From contig JBGFRC010000056.1 in assembly GCA_041695325.1 (NCBI GenBank), positions 1 through 18,156 of the forward strand: a stretch of 18,156 nt of DNA, given 5' to 3'. Source of the DNA: SURF-13 sp041695325 (GTDB taxonomy: Bacteria; Pseudomonadota; Gammaproteobacteria; SURF-13). A program made the translations under genes and the position numbers. Of the stretch, positions 1-6,221 are shown one piece after another; positions within the stretch are counted from its first letter, which is position 1; the number at the start of each line of letters is the position of its first letter. The notes under the pieces are model-generated. The model searched no databases, was not told where the DNA came from, and was given only the letters and a program-made list of their open reading frames with translations.

Positions 1-682
1 CATAGGCCAGATCGAGCGCGGTCAAGGCATCGGGCGCTTCAAACTCCGCCTTGCCTTGGGTGATGAGGTCATACGCCTGCTGAATGCGCGGCCAGCGATG
101 GTCGCGGTCCATGGCGTAGTAGCGGCCGATGAGGGAGGCAATGCGTCCCGAACCCAGCGCGTCGAATTTGTCTTGCAGCGCCTTGAGCGAAGCGTGCGCG
201 CTCTTCGGCGCGGTATCGCGCCCGTCGAGAAACGCGTGCGCGTACACCTTGTTCGCGCCGCGCTTTACCGCCAGCTCGGCCATGGCAAGAATATGGTCTT
301 CATGACTGTGCACGCCGCCGGGCGAAAGCAGGCCGAGGATGTGCACCGCCCCGCCGTGCGAGCGCGCCTTGTCTACCGCGCCGGTGAGGGTGGGGTTGTC
401 GTAAAATGCGCCGGTCTTGATGGCGCGGCTGATGCGCGAGAACTCCTGATACACCACGCGCCCCGCGCCGAGATTCAGGTGCCCCACCTCGGAGTTGCCC
501 ATCTGATCGGCGGGCAGCCCCACGTCAGTGCCGGAGGTGCGGATCAGGGTATGCGGGTACTTCCTCCAAAGCCCGTCCCACACCGGCTTGCGCGCGCTGT
601 GCACGGCGTTGCCATGGGTGCTTTCACTGTACCCCCAGCCGTCAAGAACAACGAGCAGCAGTGGATTTGGTTTCTCTGGCAT
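1..682 (-). CDS. gpmI: 2,3-bisphosphoglycerate-independent phosphoglycerate mutase (N-terminal part)
   Basis: Interconverts 3- and 2-phosphoglycerate in glycolysis and gluconeogenesis; cytoplasmic, Mn-dependent in this family. I read 227 codons of the minus strand from ATG at 680-682; the rest of the roughly 510-residue protein lies left of the window. Visible family signatures are VVLDGWG with metal-ligand Asp14, the NSEVGH motif with nucleophile Ser64, GGVHSH around His125, HAFLDGRDT (149-157) with substrate-binding Arg155/Asp156, and RYYAMDRD (187-194). These are the alkaline-phosphatase-like core plus the start of the inserted transferase domain. The ribosome site is weak (AAAGAT about 5 nt upstream), but no better in-frame start lies before the first motif. 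It diverges from the rhodanese gene, the same arrangement as gpmM/yibN in enterics. Identification is firm; only the start is slightly uncertain. Confidence 0.96.
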   Translation of the reverse strand, partial: MPEKPNPLLLVVLDGWGYSESTHGNAVHSARKPVWDGLWRKYPHTLIRTSGTDVGLPADQMGNSEVGHLNLGAGRVVYQEFSRISRAIKTGAFYDNPTLTGAVDKARSHGGAVHILGLLSPGGVHSHEDHILAMAELAVKRGANKVYAHAFLDGRDTAPKSAHASLKALQDKFDALGSGRIASLIGRYYAMDRDHRWPRIQQAYDLITQGKAEFEAPDALTALDLAY

Positions 683-758
683 GGCTATCTTTGAAAATAA
701 TATAGCTTGGGCGACGCAGGCGTGTTTTCAAGATCATGACCGCGCCAATTAATTTAGC

Positions 759-784
759 GCAGGCTGTTTCTCAACAGCCTGCTA
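759..784. repeat. Hairpin repeat, solo end of the element at 17566-17806
   Basis: A perfect inverted repeat with 10-bp arms (GCAGGCTGTT and AACAGCCTGC) and loop TCTC occupies 759-782. Bases 760-784 are the exact reverse complement of 17567-17591, the left end of a hairpin-rich element near the other end of the window. It lies in the divergent gpmI/yibN intergenic region, where no gene ends, so a terminator role is unlikely. It may be the remaining end of a lost copy or a stand-alone repeat unit. Confidence 0.75.
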
Positions 785-802
785 TAGCGGCATGAGCCAA
801 AA

Positions 803-835
803 CCGCTGTATTATATACTATTTTATTTATTCGTT
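803..835 (+). promoter_or_regulatory. Possible promoter for the yibN-grxC-secB-gpsA run
   Basis: An AT-rich island in otherwise GC-rich DNA contains TATACT at 814-819, one mismatch from the sigma-70 -10 consensus, 60 bases before the rhodanese start. I see no good -35 hexamer at the expected spacing, so this is a tentative call from base composition, the -10 match and position only. Confidence 0.35.
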
Positions 836-878
836 GCAGCGGGCGCCTGTCGCTGGACGAAACACGGGGCGGGAAATA

Positions 879-1304
879 ATGGAGCAGGTCGGCGAATTTA
901 TCATCAATCACTGGATACTGTTCACGGCGCTGCTGGTGATCGTGGCCCTGCTCCTGTCCGACGGCCTGGCGCAGAAGATGCTGGGCTTCAAGGAGGTCTC
1001 GCCGCAGGAGGCCGCGCGCCTCATCAACCGCGAAGACGCCGCGGTGCTGGACGTGCGCGACGCGCAGGATTTCAAGCAAGGCCATATCGTGAACGCCGTA
1101 TCCCTTCCGCTTGTCAATCTCGAAGGGCGCATGGCGGAGCTGGAGCGGCTCAAAAGCAAGCCGGTTATCGTAAGCTGCCAGAACGGCCGGTTCTCGGCGC
1201 GCGCCGCCGCGACTCTGCGCAAGCATGGCTTCCAGCAGGTATATAAGCTGGCGGGCGGCCTGCTCGCCTGGAAGGACGCCAAGTTTCCGCTCAGCACCAA
1301 ATAA
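879..1304 (+). CDS. yibN: Membrane-anchored rhodanese-domain protein, YibN-like
   Basis: 141 residues from ATG 879. An upstream in-frame ATG at 792 would add 29 residues without family character, and GGCGGGAAATA precedes 879, so 879 is preferred. One N-terminal membrane segment (about residues 8-28, WILFTALLVIVALLL) is followed by a single rhodanese domain (about 38-135). LDVRDAQDF (57-65) is the conserved acidic loop. Cys100 in SCQNGRFS is the candidate sulfur-carrying cysteine, and GG..AW (126-131) closes the fold. The protein is likely anchored in the inner membrane with its catalytic domain in the cytoplasm; the true substrate is unknown to me. It leads the run with grxC 7 nt downstream, then secB and gpsA, the same order as E. 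coli yibN-grxC-secB-gpsA. That context suggests thiol chemistry or protein export, but this is inference. The family is secure; the gene symbol rests on synteny and architecture. Confidence 0.88.
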   Translation: MEQVGEFIINHWILFTALLVIVALLLSDGLAQKMLGFKEVSPQEAARLINREDAAVLDVRDAQDFKQGHIVNAVSLPLVNLEGRMAELERLKSKPVIVSCQNGRFSARAAATLRKHGFQQVYKLAGGLLAWKDAKFPLSTK

Positions 1305-1311
1305 AGTACCT

Positions 1312-1581
1312 ATGGCGCAGGCCCAGAAAGAAGTCTTGATCTACAGCACCGGGGCCTGCCCTTACTGCGTGATGGCGCGCCAATTGCTGCAAAAGAAGGG
1401 CGTGCGCTACACCGAGGTGCGCGTGGACCAGGAACCCGCGCGCCGCGCGGAGATGGAGCGGCTCAGCCGGCGCCGCAGCGTGCCGCAAATCTTCATCGGC
1501 GAAAGGCACGTGGGCGGCTTTGACGACATGGCGCGCATGGAACATCGCGGCGAACTCGACGCCCTGTTGCGTTGCGCCTGA
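1312..1581 (+). CDS. grxC: Glutaredoxin 3
   Basis: An 89-residue glutathione-dependent disulfide oxidoreductase of the cytoplasm, which reduces protein and mixed disulfides. The dithiol active site CPYC is at residues 16-19 after the first beta strand (EVLIYSTGA). The cis-proline motif is SVPQIF (56-61), and GGFDD (68-72) is the glutathione-contacting turn. Length and motif spacing match the bacterial GrxC family (E. coli about 83 residues) with a few extra N-terminal residues. ATG 1312 lies 7 nt after the rhodanese stop with only a weak ribosome site, which suggests coupling to the upstream gene. A longer in-frame reading from 1225 overlaps the rhodanese and is not credible. A C-terminal cysteine (Cys88) is an unremarkable extra. 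Confidence 0.95.
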   Translation: MAQAQKEVLIYSTGACPYCVMARQLLQKKGVRYTEVRVDQEPARRAEMERLSRRRSVPQIFIGERHVGGFDDMARMEHRGELDALLRCA

Positions 1582-1615
1582 TGCGTTACATAAACCCTGA
1601 TCTTAAGGAACCACC

Positions 1616-2083
1616 ATGACCGACACCGCCGCACCCAAGACGGACAACGACGTGCAATTCTTCATCCAGAAGGTGTACGTCAAGGACCTGTCCTTTGAAA
1701 CGCCCGGCTCGCCGCAGGTTTTCACCGCCCAGTGGACGCCGGAGATCAACCTGCACCTGCAAAGCCACGCCGCGCAGCAAGGCGAGCACGTGCACGAAGT
1801 GGTGCTCAGCGTGACCGTCACCGCCAAGCTCGGCGATAAAACCGCTTTTCTGGCCGAGGTGCAACAAGCCGGACTGTTCACCATCAAGGGGCTGGAAAAG
1901 GAGGAACTGGCGCGCACCCTGGGCAGCTTCTGCCCCAACGTGCTGTTCCCGTTTGCGCGTGAGGCGGTCTCCGACCTCGTCACCAAGGGCGGCTTCCCGC
2001 AACTGCTGCTCGCCCCGGTGAATTTCGAAGCCATCTACGCCCAGGCGCAGAAACAACGCGCCGAGCAACAGGCCGCTCATTAA
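1616..2083 (+). CDS. secB: Protein-export chaperone SecB
   Basis: A 155-residue cytoplasmic chaperone that works as a tetramer, holds precursor proteins unfolded and hands them to SecA. The body matches the family from end to end: FFIQKVYVKDLSFETPGSP near the N-terminus, a central beta-sheet stretch (EVVLSVTVTAKLGD), the PNVLFPFAREAVSDLVTKGGFPQ segment and the LLAPVNFEAIYAQ C-terminal helix. The C-terminus ends in a Gln/Ala/Arg-rich tail. A good ribosome site (AAGGA) lies 6 nt before ATG 1616. The gene sits 34 nt after grxC and 9 nt before gpsA, the standard gammaproteobacterial order. SecB is largely confined to Proteobacteria, which supports the taxonomic reading of the window. Confidence 0.97.
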   Translation: MTDTAAPKTDNDVQFFIQKVYVKDLSFETPGSPQVFTAQWTPEINLHLQSHAAQQGEHVHEVVLSVTVTAKLGDKTAFLAEVQQAGLFTIKGLEKEELARTLGSFCPNVLFPFAREAVSDLVTKGGFPQLLLAPVNFEAIYAQAQKQRAEQQAAH

Positions 2084-2092
2084 CACCGCGCC

Positions 2093-3115
2093 TTGCGCCC
2101 ACGCCCGGCTAACGCATCACCTCCCCCGCTCTGCATTCTCGGCGCGGGTTCCTGGGGCACGGCGCTCGCGGTACTGCTCGCGCGCGCCAACGCGCCCGTT
2201 CTGTTGTGGGGCCACAATGCGGAACACATGGCGCGACTCGCAAAAGAGCGCTGCAACGCGCGCTTTCTGCCGGACGTCGTCTTTCCCCGCGACCTGCACG
2301 TCTGCGCCGATTTGGCGCAAGCGCTGCACGCCGCGGATGACTGCCTGATCGCCGTGCCCAGCCACGCTTTCCGCGAAACCCTGTTGCGCCTTGCGCCTCA
2401 CTTGAAACCGCACATGCGCGTCGCCTGGGCCACCAAAGGGCTGGAACCGGAATCGGGAAAGCTGCTGCACGAAGTGGCGCAAGAACTGATCGGCGCGCGC
2501 GCCACGGCAGTGATCTCCGGCCCCACCTTCGCGCGCGAGGTGGTGGCGGGCTCGCCCACCGCGCTCACCGTCGCCTCCGCCACGGCGCAATTTGCCGCCG
2601 ATCTCGCCACGCGCCTGCACAACGGCAACCTGCGCGCCTATACGTCGGATGACGTGATCGGCGTGGAGCTGGGCGGCGCGATCAAAAACGTGCTGGCCAT
2701 CGCCGCCGGCATCGCCGACGGCCTGGGCTACGGCGCCAACACCCGCGCCGCGCTCATCACGCGCGGTCTGGCGGAGATGATGCGCTTGGGCGTGGCGCTC
2801 GGCGGCAAACGCGAAACCTTCGTGGGCCTCGCCGGCCTGGGTGACCTCGTGCTCACCTGCACCGACGATCAATCACGCAATCGCCGCTTAGGCTTGGCGC
2901 TGGCGCGCGGTGTAGCGCTTGCGGATGCGCTGCGCGACATCGGGCAAATCGTGGAAGGCGTTCCCACCGCGCGCGAAGTCATGCGCCTGGCGAAGGCGCA
3001 CGCCATCGAAATGCCCATCAGCGAACAGGCGTACTGCGTGCTGTATGAAAACAAAAGCCCGCGCGCCGCGGTGCAGTCGCTGCTCCAGCGCGAACAGAAA
3101 GCGGAAACGCTTTAA
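2093..3115 (+). CDS. gpsA: Glycerol-3-phosphate dehydrogenase [NAD(P)+]
   Basis: A 340-residue cytoplasmic enzyme reducing dihydroxyacetone phosphate to sn-glycerol 3-phosphate, the phospholipid backbone. The Rossmann fold opens with LGAGSWGTALA (16-26). WATKG (112-116, Lys115), SGPTFA (142-147), ELGGAIKN with catalytic Lys198, GANTRAAL (214-221) and GLGDLVLTC (248-256) are all present. The length is normal for the family. The start is unusual: the secB stop is in the same frame 4 codons upstream, and TTG 2093 is the only NTG codon before the nucleotide-binding motif. No clear ribosome site precedes it, so translation probably depends on coupling to secB termination. Identity is firm; the start is the only reasonable choice but not directly proven. 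Confidence 0.95.
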   Translation: MRPRPANASPPPLCILGAGSWGTALAVLLARANAPVLLWGHNAEHMARLAKERCNARFLPDVVFPRDLHVCADLAQALHAADDCLIAVPSHAFRETLLRLAPHLKPHMRVAWATKGLEPESGKLLHEVAQELIGARATAVISGPTFAREVVAGSPTALTVASATAQFAADLATRLHNGNLRAYTSDDVIGVELGGAIKNVLAIAAGIADGLGYGANTRAALITRGLAEMMRLGVALGGKRETFVGLAGLGDLVLTCTDDQSRNRRLGLALARGVALADALRDIGQIVEGVPTAREVMRLAKAHAIEMPISEQAYCVLYENKSPRAAVQSLLQREQKAETL

Positions 3116-3250
3116 TCCCATCCCGGTATCGCGCTGCGCGAGACCCGCGGCCACACCGGCAAGGCCGCCGCGCTGCTCGGCGTCAGCCGCGCCACGCTAT
3201 GGCGCAAGCGCAAGCAATTCGGCATCAACGCACAGGGATACGCGCCCTGA
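3116..3250 (+). pseudogene. Orphan Fis/NtrC-type helix-turn-helix C-terminal fragment
   Basis: Immediately after the gpsA TAA, in the same reading frame, 44 codons run to TGA 3248-3250. They encode a clear HTH_8-type (Fis-like) DNA-binding end: ALRETRGHTGK, then AAALLGVSRATLWRK, then a short tail ending GYAP. In sigma-54 activators of the NtrC family and in Fis this module is the extreme C-terminus of the protein. Here there is no start codon, no AAA+ ATPase and no receiver domain, and the upstream sequence is intact gpsA. I therefore read it as the last piece of a deleted regulator gene. A readthrough extension of GpsA is formally possible, since only one stop codon separates the two, but GpsA already has its full normal length. 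The motif is confident; its history is inference. Confidence 0.65.
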
Positions 3251-3266
3251 AAACAGCACAAGCCGG

Positions 3267-4445
3267 TTACAAGCGCGCGGCCAGTATCTCTTCCACTTCC
3301 TCATCGCTCAGCACCACCGGATTGGTCTTCATGCTGCTGCCGCGGCAGTGGGCGATGATGTGCGGGAAATCGTGCGCCCGCGCGCCGTACGCGCCTAAGC
3401 GCGGCAGCTTCAGGCGCTCGGTCCACGCGTGCAGAATCTGCACCGGCGCCGCGCGCGCGGCGTGATCGCTCATGTTCGGGTTGCCGCACAGCACCCTGCC
3501 CAGCAGCGCGTATTTAGCCAGCGCCGGCGACTGCGGCAGGCGTTGTTGCAGCGCGCGGATATTGACCTCGGTCGCGGCGGAGACCAGCGTGCCGCACACC
3601 ACGCCGTGCGGTATCGGGAAGAATGCGCCCAGGGGGGAGGCGAGCCCGTGCACCGAGCCCAGGCCCGCCTGCGCCAAGGTGATGCCGGAGAGCAGCGCGG
3701 CGTAGGCCATGCGCTCGCGCCCCGCCACACTCCCGGTTTCATACCAGTCCAGCAGTCCATCGCGCGCCGCTTCAATGCCGGACAGGGCCAGCGCATCGGT
3801 GACGGGACTGGCATTGAGGGAAACGTAGGATTCAATCAATTGCGTCAACGCATCCATGCCGTTCGCGGCGATCAGCTCCGGCGGACAACCGGCCAGCAGA
3901 TCGGGGTCCACGATCGCGTACTGCGCCACCAGTTGTTCATCGCGGAATGACTTCTTGAAGCCATCTTTGCCCGGCTTGCTCAGCACCGCGTTTTTGGTGG
4001 CTTCACTCCCCGTGCCCGCCGTGGTCGGCAGCGCGATGAACGGCGTGGCGGGGCCGTCATAGGGCAACTGCGCCCCCACGCCTTCCAGATAATCCATCAC
4101 GGAACGCGCGGACTGTAATAAGCCCGCGACTGCCTTGGCGCCATCCAGCGCGCTGCCGCCGCCTATGCCCACCACGGCGTGAATGTGCGCGGCGCGGAAG
4201 GTTTGTGCCGCCTCATCCACCCATCGCGGCGCAGGCTCGCCGCTTACCGTGACGTGTTCCCAGACGATGCGCTGCTTGTGCAGCGCATCTATAAGCTGCG
4301 GCCAGTGGGGCGAGTTGAGAAACGATTTCGCGCCCGTCACCAGCAACGCGCGCCGGCCGAAGCGCGCGATGATCTCCGGCAATTGCCGCGCGCCGCCGGC
4401 GCCGAACAGGATGCGGGGCAGGCGCGCAATGGAAAACGGCGCCAT
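3267..4445 (-). CDS. Iron-containing (type III) alcohol dehydrogenase family protein
   Basis: 392 residues, the usual length for the family, which oxidises alcohols or reduces aldehydes/ketones with NAD(P)H using a bound divalent metal. The N-terminal dinucleotide domain carries GIGGGSALDGAK (93-104), and PTTAGTGSEAT (140-150) is the family signature. The metal site is GMDALTQLIESY with Asp198, then SVHGLASPLG with His266 and IPHGVVCG with His280. The fourth ligand position, a histidine in FucO-type enzymes (DALTH), is Gln202 here. The C-terminal SMKTNPVVLSDEE segment is typical of one subfamily. The gene starts 8 nt after the LsrG-like gene on the same strand, so the two are probably co-transcribed, suggesting a shared small-carbonyl or quinone/aldehyde substrate. 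The substrate cannot be read from sequence. No strong ribosome site is seen before ATG 4445. Confidence 0.9.
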   Translation of the reverse strand: MAPFSIARLPRILFGAGGARQLPEIIARFGRRALLVTGAKSFLNSPHWPQLIDALHKQRIVWEHVTVSGEPAPRWVDEAAQTFRAAHIHAVVGIGGGSALDGAKAVAGLLQSARSVMDYLEGVGAQLPYDGPATPFIALPTTAGTGSEATKNAVLSKPGKDGFKKSFRDEQLVAQYAIVDPDLLAGCPPELIAANGMDALTQLIESYVSLNASPVTDALALSGIEAARDGLLDWYETGSVAGRERMAYAALLSGITLAQAGLGSVHGLASPLGAFFPIPHGVVCGTLVSAATEVNIRALQQRLPQSPALAKYALLGRVLCGNPNMSDHAARAAPVQILHAWTERLKLPRLGAYGARAHDFPHIIAHCRGSSMKTNPVVLSDEEVEEILAARL

Positions 4446-4453
4446 TGCACCGA

Positions 4454-4747
4454 TCAGGCTGGAAACAGGCTGCGGAAGCCCTCGCCCCTGCGCGGCTCCG
4501 CCATCCAGTCCGCCACCGCGTCGCGCCAGGCCAGATAATGCGCGGTGTTTTTATGCGCCGCCGCGGACTCGGCGCCGGCATAGGCTTCATACAGGATAAA
4601 CAGCGCGGGGTCGTCCGTGGATTGCAACACGTCGAAGCGCCGGTTGCCGCACTCCTTGATCGAGGCCTCGTGATTCGCGCGCGTGGCGGCGATGAAGTCG
4701 GCGACGTGCTCCGGCTTGACGCGAATGTGCACCAGGGTGACGTGCAT
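4454..4747 (-). CDS. LsrG-like antibiotic-biosynthesis-monooxygenase (ABM) fold protein
   Basis: 97 residues covering one ABM-type ferredoxin-like domain. The start MHVTLVHIRV, then ANHEAS (24-29), NRRFDVLQ (35-42), FILYEAY (50-56) and two histidines in AAAHKNTAHY (62-71), closely follow E. coli LsrG, the AI-2 phosphate isomerase, in order and length. Related small proteins act as quinol monooxygenases, so exact chemistry is open. I chose ATG 4745-4747 because AGGAGGAGG lies just upstream, the best ribosome site in the window. A longer reading from 4834 would overlap the integrase remnant and adds no family sequence. It is first in a two-gene unit with the iron-type dehydrogenase. No lsr transport or kinase genes are in view, so a role in AI-2 turnover is not supported by context. 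Confidence 0.82.
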   Translation of the reverse strand: MHVTLVHIRVKPEHVADFIAATRANHEASIKECGNRRFDVLQSTDDPALFILYEAYAGAESAAAHKNTAHYLAWRDAVADWMAEPRRGEGFRSLFPA

Positions 4748-4787
4748 GGCGCCTCCTCCTCTTGTTATTAAGGGACTTCCATTATAA

Positions 4788-5219
4788 CGCGGCGCCTGCT
4801 TTCGCACTGCGCCTGCTTGCCTGCGCCGGGACATGCTGGATCAGGCGGCACGGGCCAGGAAGGCGGAAGGCGTCTCGAACGCCACCGTCAACCGGCTGCT
4901 CGAAACCGCCCGGGCGATCTTGCGGTGCGCGGCACGCGAGTGGAACTGGCTGGACGCGGCGCTGAAGCGTGCGGGCATCGAGAACTTCCGCTGGCACGAC
5001 CTGCGCCACACCTGGGCGTCGTGGCACGTGCAGTCCGGGACGCCGCTTCAGGTGTTGCAGGAACTCGGCGGATGGAGCAGCTACGAGATGGTATTGCGGT
5101 ACGCCCATCTCTCGGCCGCGCATCTTGCCGACTATGCGGAAAGGTTGTACCGGCCGAAGGCGGTGGACCGCACACTTTCCGGCACACCCGGCAAGGATGC
5201 GATGTTGGGATCGTCGTAA
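4788..5219 (+). pseudogene. Tyrosine recombinase (phage/island integrase) remnant
   Basis: The frame is open from 4788 (after TAA 4785-4787) to TAA 5217-5219; the first ATG is 4833. Residues counted from there show part of a SAM-like core-binding domain (GVSNATVNRLLETARAIL, then EWNWLD). This joins abruptly to the end of the catalytic domain: AGIENFRWHDLRHTWASW, LGGWSSYEMV and LRYAHLS. The H-x-x-R pair, the GGW position and the nucleophile tyrosine survive. The first catalytic arginine and the beta-hairpin lysine region are absent, so about 130-150 residues are missing at the LD/AALKRAGIE junction, along with most of the arm-binding N-terminus. It cannot be an active recombinase. It ends 13 bases from the 3' end of tRNA-Lys, the usual position for an island integrase, and is best read as an integration scar. 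Confidence 0.85.
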
Positions 5220-5232
5220 GTCGTCGAAAAAC

Positions 5233-5308
5233 TGGTGGGCCGTGTGCGAGTCGAACGCACGACCAACTGGTTAAAAGCCAGCTGCTCTACCGGCTGAGCT
5301 AACGGCCC
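5233..5308 (-). tRNA. tRNA-Lys (anticodon UUU)
   Basis: Read on the minus strand, 76 bases fold as a standard cloverleaf. The acceptor stem GGGCCGT pairs with ACGGCCC, the D stem GCTC pairs with GAGC, the anticodon stem GCTGG pairs with CCAGT around loop CTTTTAA (anticodon TTT), and the T arm GTGCG/CGCAC encloses TTCGACT. Discriminator A and an encoded CCA end are present at 5233-5236. It lies downstream of queC in the same direction, as in Pseudomonas, where the tRNA-Lys beside queC is a known island attachment site. The integrase remnant converges on its 3' end. Confidence 0.97.
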
Positions 5309-5369
5309 GGTACTGCTGAATTTTCGCGACGCCCTCCCTGGCGGGACTGCAACAGCTTCGTCGACCCAC

Positions 5370-5439
5370 CGCCAGTACTTCCCTGTACTGGCGTTCGCCG
5401 CAGTGCGGCTCCGTCGCTACGCGACCCCGCTAACGGCCC
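5370..5439. repeat. Cluster of short palindromes plus copy of the tRNA-Lys 5' end
   Basis: Between tRNA-Lys and queC lie a 9-bp stem (CGCCAGTAC with GTACTGGCG, loop TTCCCT, 5370-5393), GCCGCAGTGCGGC (5397-5409) and GTCGCTACGCGAC (5413-5425). These are followed by GCTAACGGCCC (5429-5439), identical to the 11 bases at 5298-5308 that form the 5' end of tRNA-Lys. The region 5309-5519 has no plausible gene. The hairpin core CCCTGTAC also occurs in the intergenic repeat near 15225, suggesting a genome-wide repeat family. Confidence 0.55.
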
Positions 5440-5519
5440 ATCTGAGGACAGGGGACAGAAGACTGAGGACTGGATAAGCCGAGTATTTTAATCCGAATAC
5501 GAGGGGAACACCAATTTGA

Positions 5520-6221
5520 TTACTGATAACGGGTGGGGTCGGGAATAGCGGCGGCCTGGAAGCCGGCGGCGCGCAGGCGGCAGGCGTCGCATTGGCCGCA
5601 GGCGCGGCCGTCATCGTCGGCGGCGTAGCAGGAGACGGTGAGCGCAAAGTCCACGCCCAGCCGCGCGCCTTCCTTGATGATTTCGGCCTTGCTGAGGTGT
5701 ATGAGCGGGGTGTGGATGGTGAAGCGCGCGCCTTCCACGCCCGCCTTGGTGGCGACGTTGGCGAGCCTGGTGAAGGCCTCGATGAACTGGGGGCGGCAGT
5801 CGGGATAGCCGGAATAATCCACCGCATTCACACCGATGAAGATGTCGAAGGCGTGCAGCACTTCGGCCCAGGCCAGGGCCAGCGCCAGGAACACCGTGTT
5901 GCGCGCGGGCACGTAGGTGACCGGTATGCCTGAGGCGGGCCGGTGCGGAACCTGGATGGCGCGATCGGTAAGCGCCGAGCCGCCGATGGCGGCAAGATCA
6001 ATTTTGATGACCTTGTGCTCCAGCGCGCTGAGTTGCTTTGAAATTTGCTCGGCGGCGTTAAGTTCGGCGCGATGCCGTTGACCGTAGTCAAACGTCAGCG
6101 TGTAACAGTGAAAGCCTGACTCGACCGCCACGGCCAGGGTAGTGGCCGAGTCCATGCCGCCGGACAGCAGCACCACCGCCTTGGTGTGCTGCGCGGTGAA
6201 GGGGATGACGGCGGCGCTCAT
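5520..6221 (-). CDS. queC: 7-cyano-7-deazaguanine (preQ0) synthase QueC
   Basis: A 233-residue cytoplasmic enzyme converting 7-carboxy-7-deazaguanine to preQ0 with ATP and ammonia, on the route to queuosine in tRNA. The N-terminal PP-loop ATPase motif is LLSGGMDSATT (18-28). TFDYGQRHR (43-51), YVPARNTVFL (103-112) and GVNAVDYSGYPDCRPQFI (130-147) follow. The C-terminal zinc site is four cysteines at 198, 208, 211 and 214 (CYAADDDGRACGQCDAC). The full family length is present. The start ATG abuts the queE stop (TAAATG, zero spacing), so the two are translationally coupled. It is the last protein gene of the long minus-strand block, followed by tRNA-Lys. Confidence 0.97.
   Translation of the reverse strand: MSAAVIPFTAQHTKAVVLLSGGMDSATTLAVAVESGFHCYTLTFDYGQRHRAELNAAEQISKQLSALEHKVIKIDLAAIGGSALTDRAIQVPHRPASGIPVTYVPARNTVFLALALAWAEVLHAFDIFIGVNAVDYSGYPDCRPQFIEAFTRLANVATKAGVEGARFTIHTPLIHLSKAEIIKEGARLGVDFALTVSCYAADDDGRACGQCDACRLRAAGFQAAAIPDPTRYQ

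Noticed and set aside
56..694. 212-codon plus-strand frame at the left edge
   Set aside because: It is antisense to gpmI, whose motifs are unmistakable.
759..782. Hairpin as an intrinsic terminator
   Set aside because: No gene ends nearby on either strand and no U-run follows the stem.
4969..5274. Alternative frame through the integrase remnant into tRNA-Lys
   Set aside because: The integrase motifs are in the other frame; this one merely reads through the tRNA.
5370..5439. CRISPR-like array
   Set aside because: The palindromes differ from each other, with no regular repeat-spacer spacing and no cas genes.
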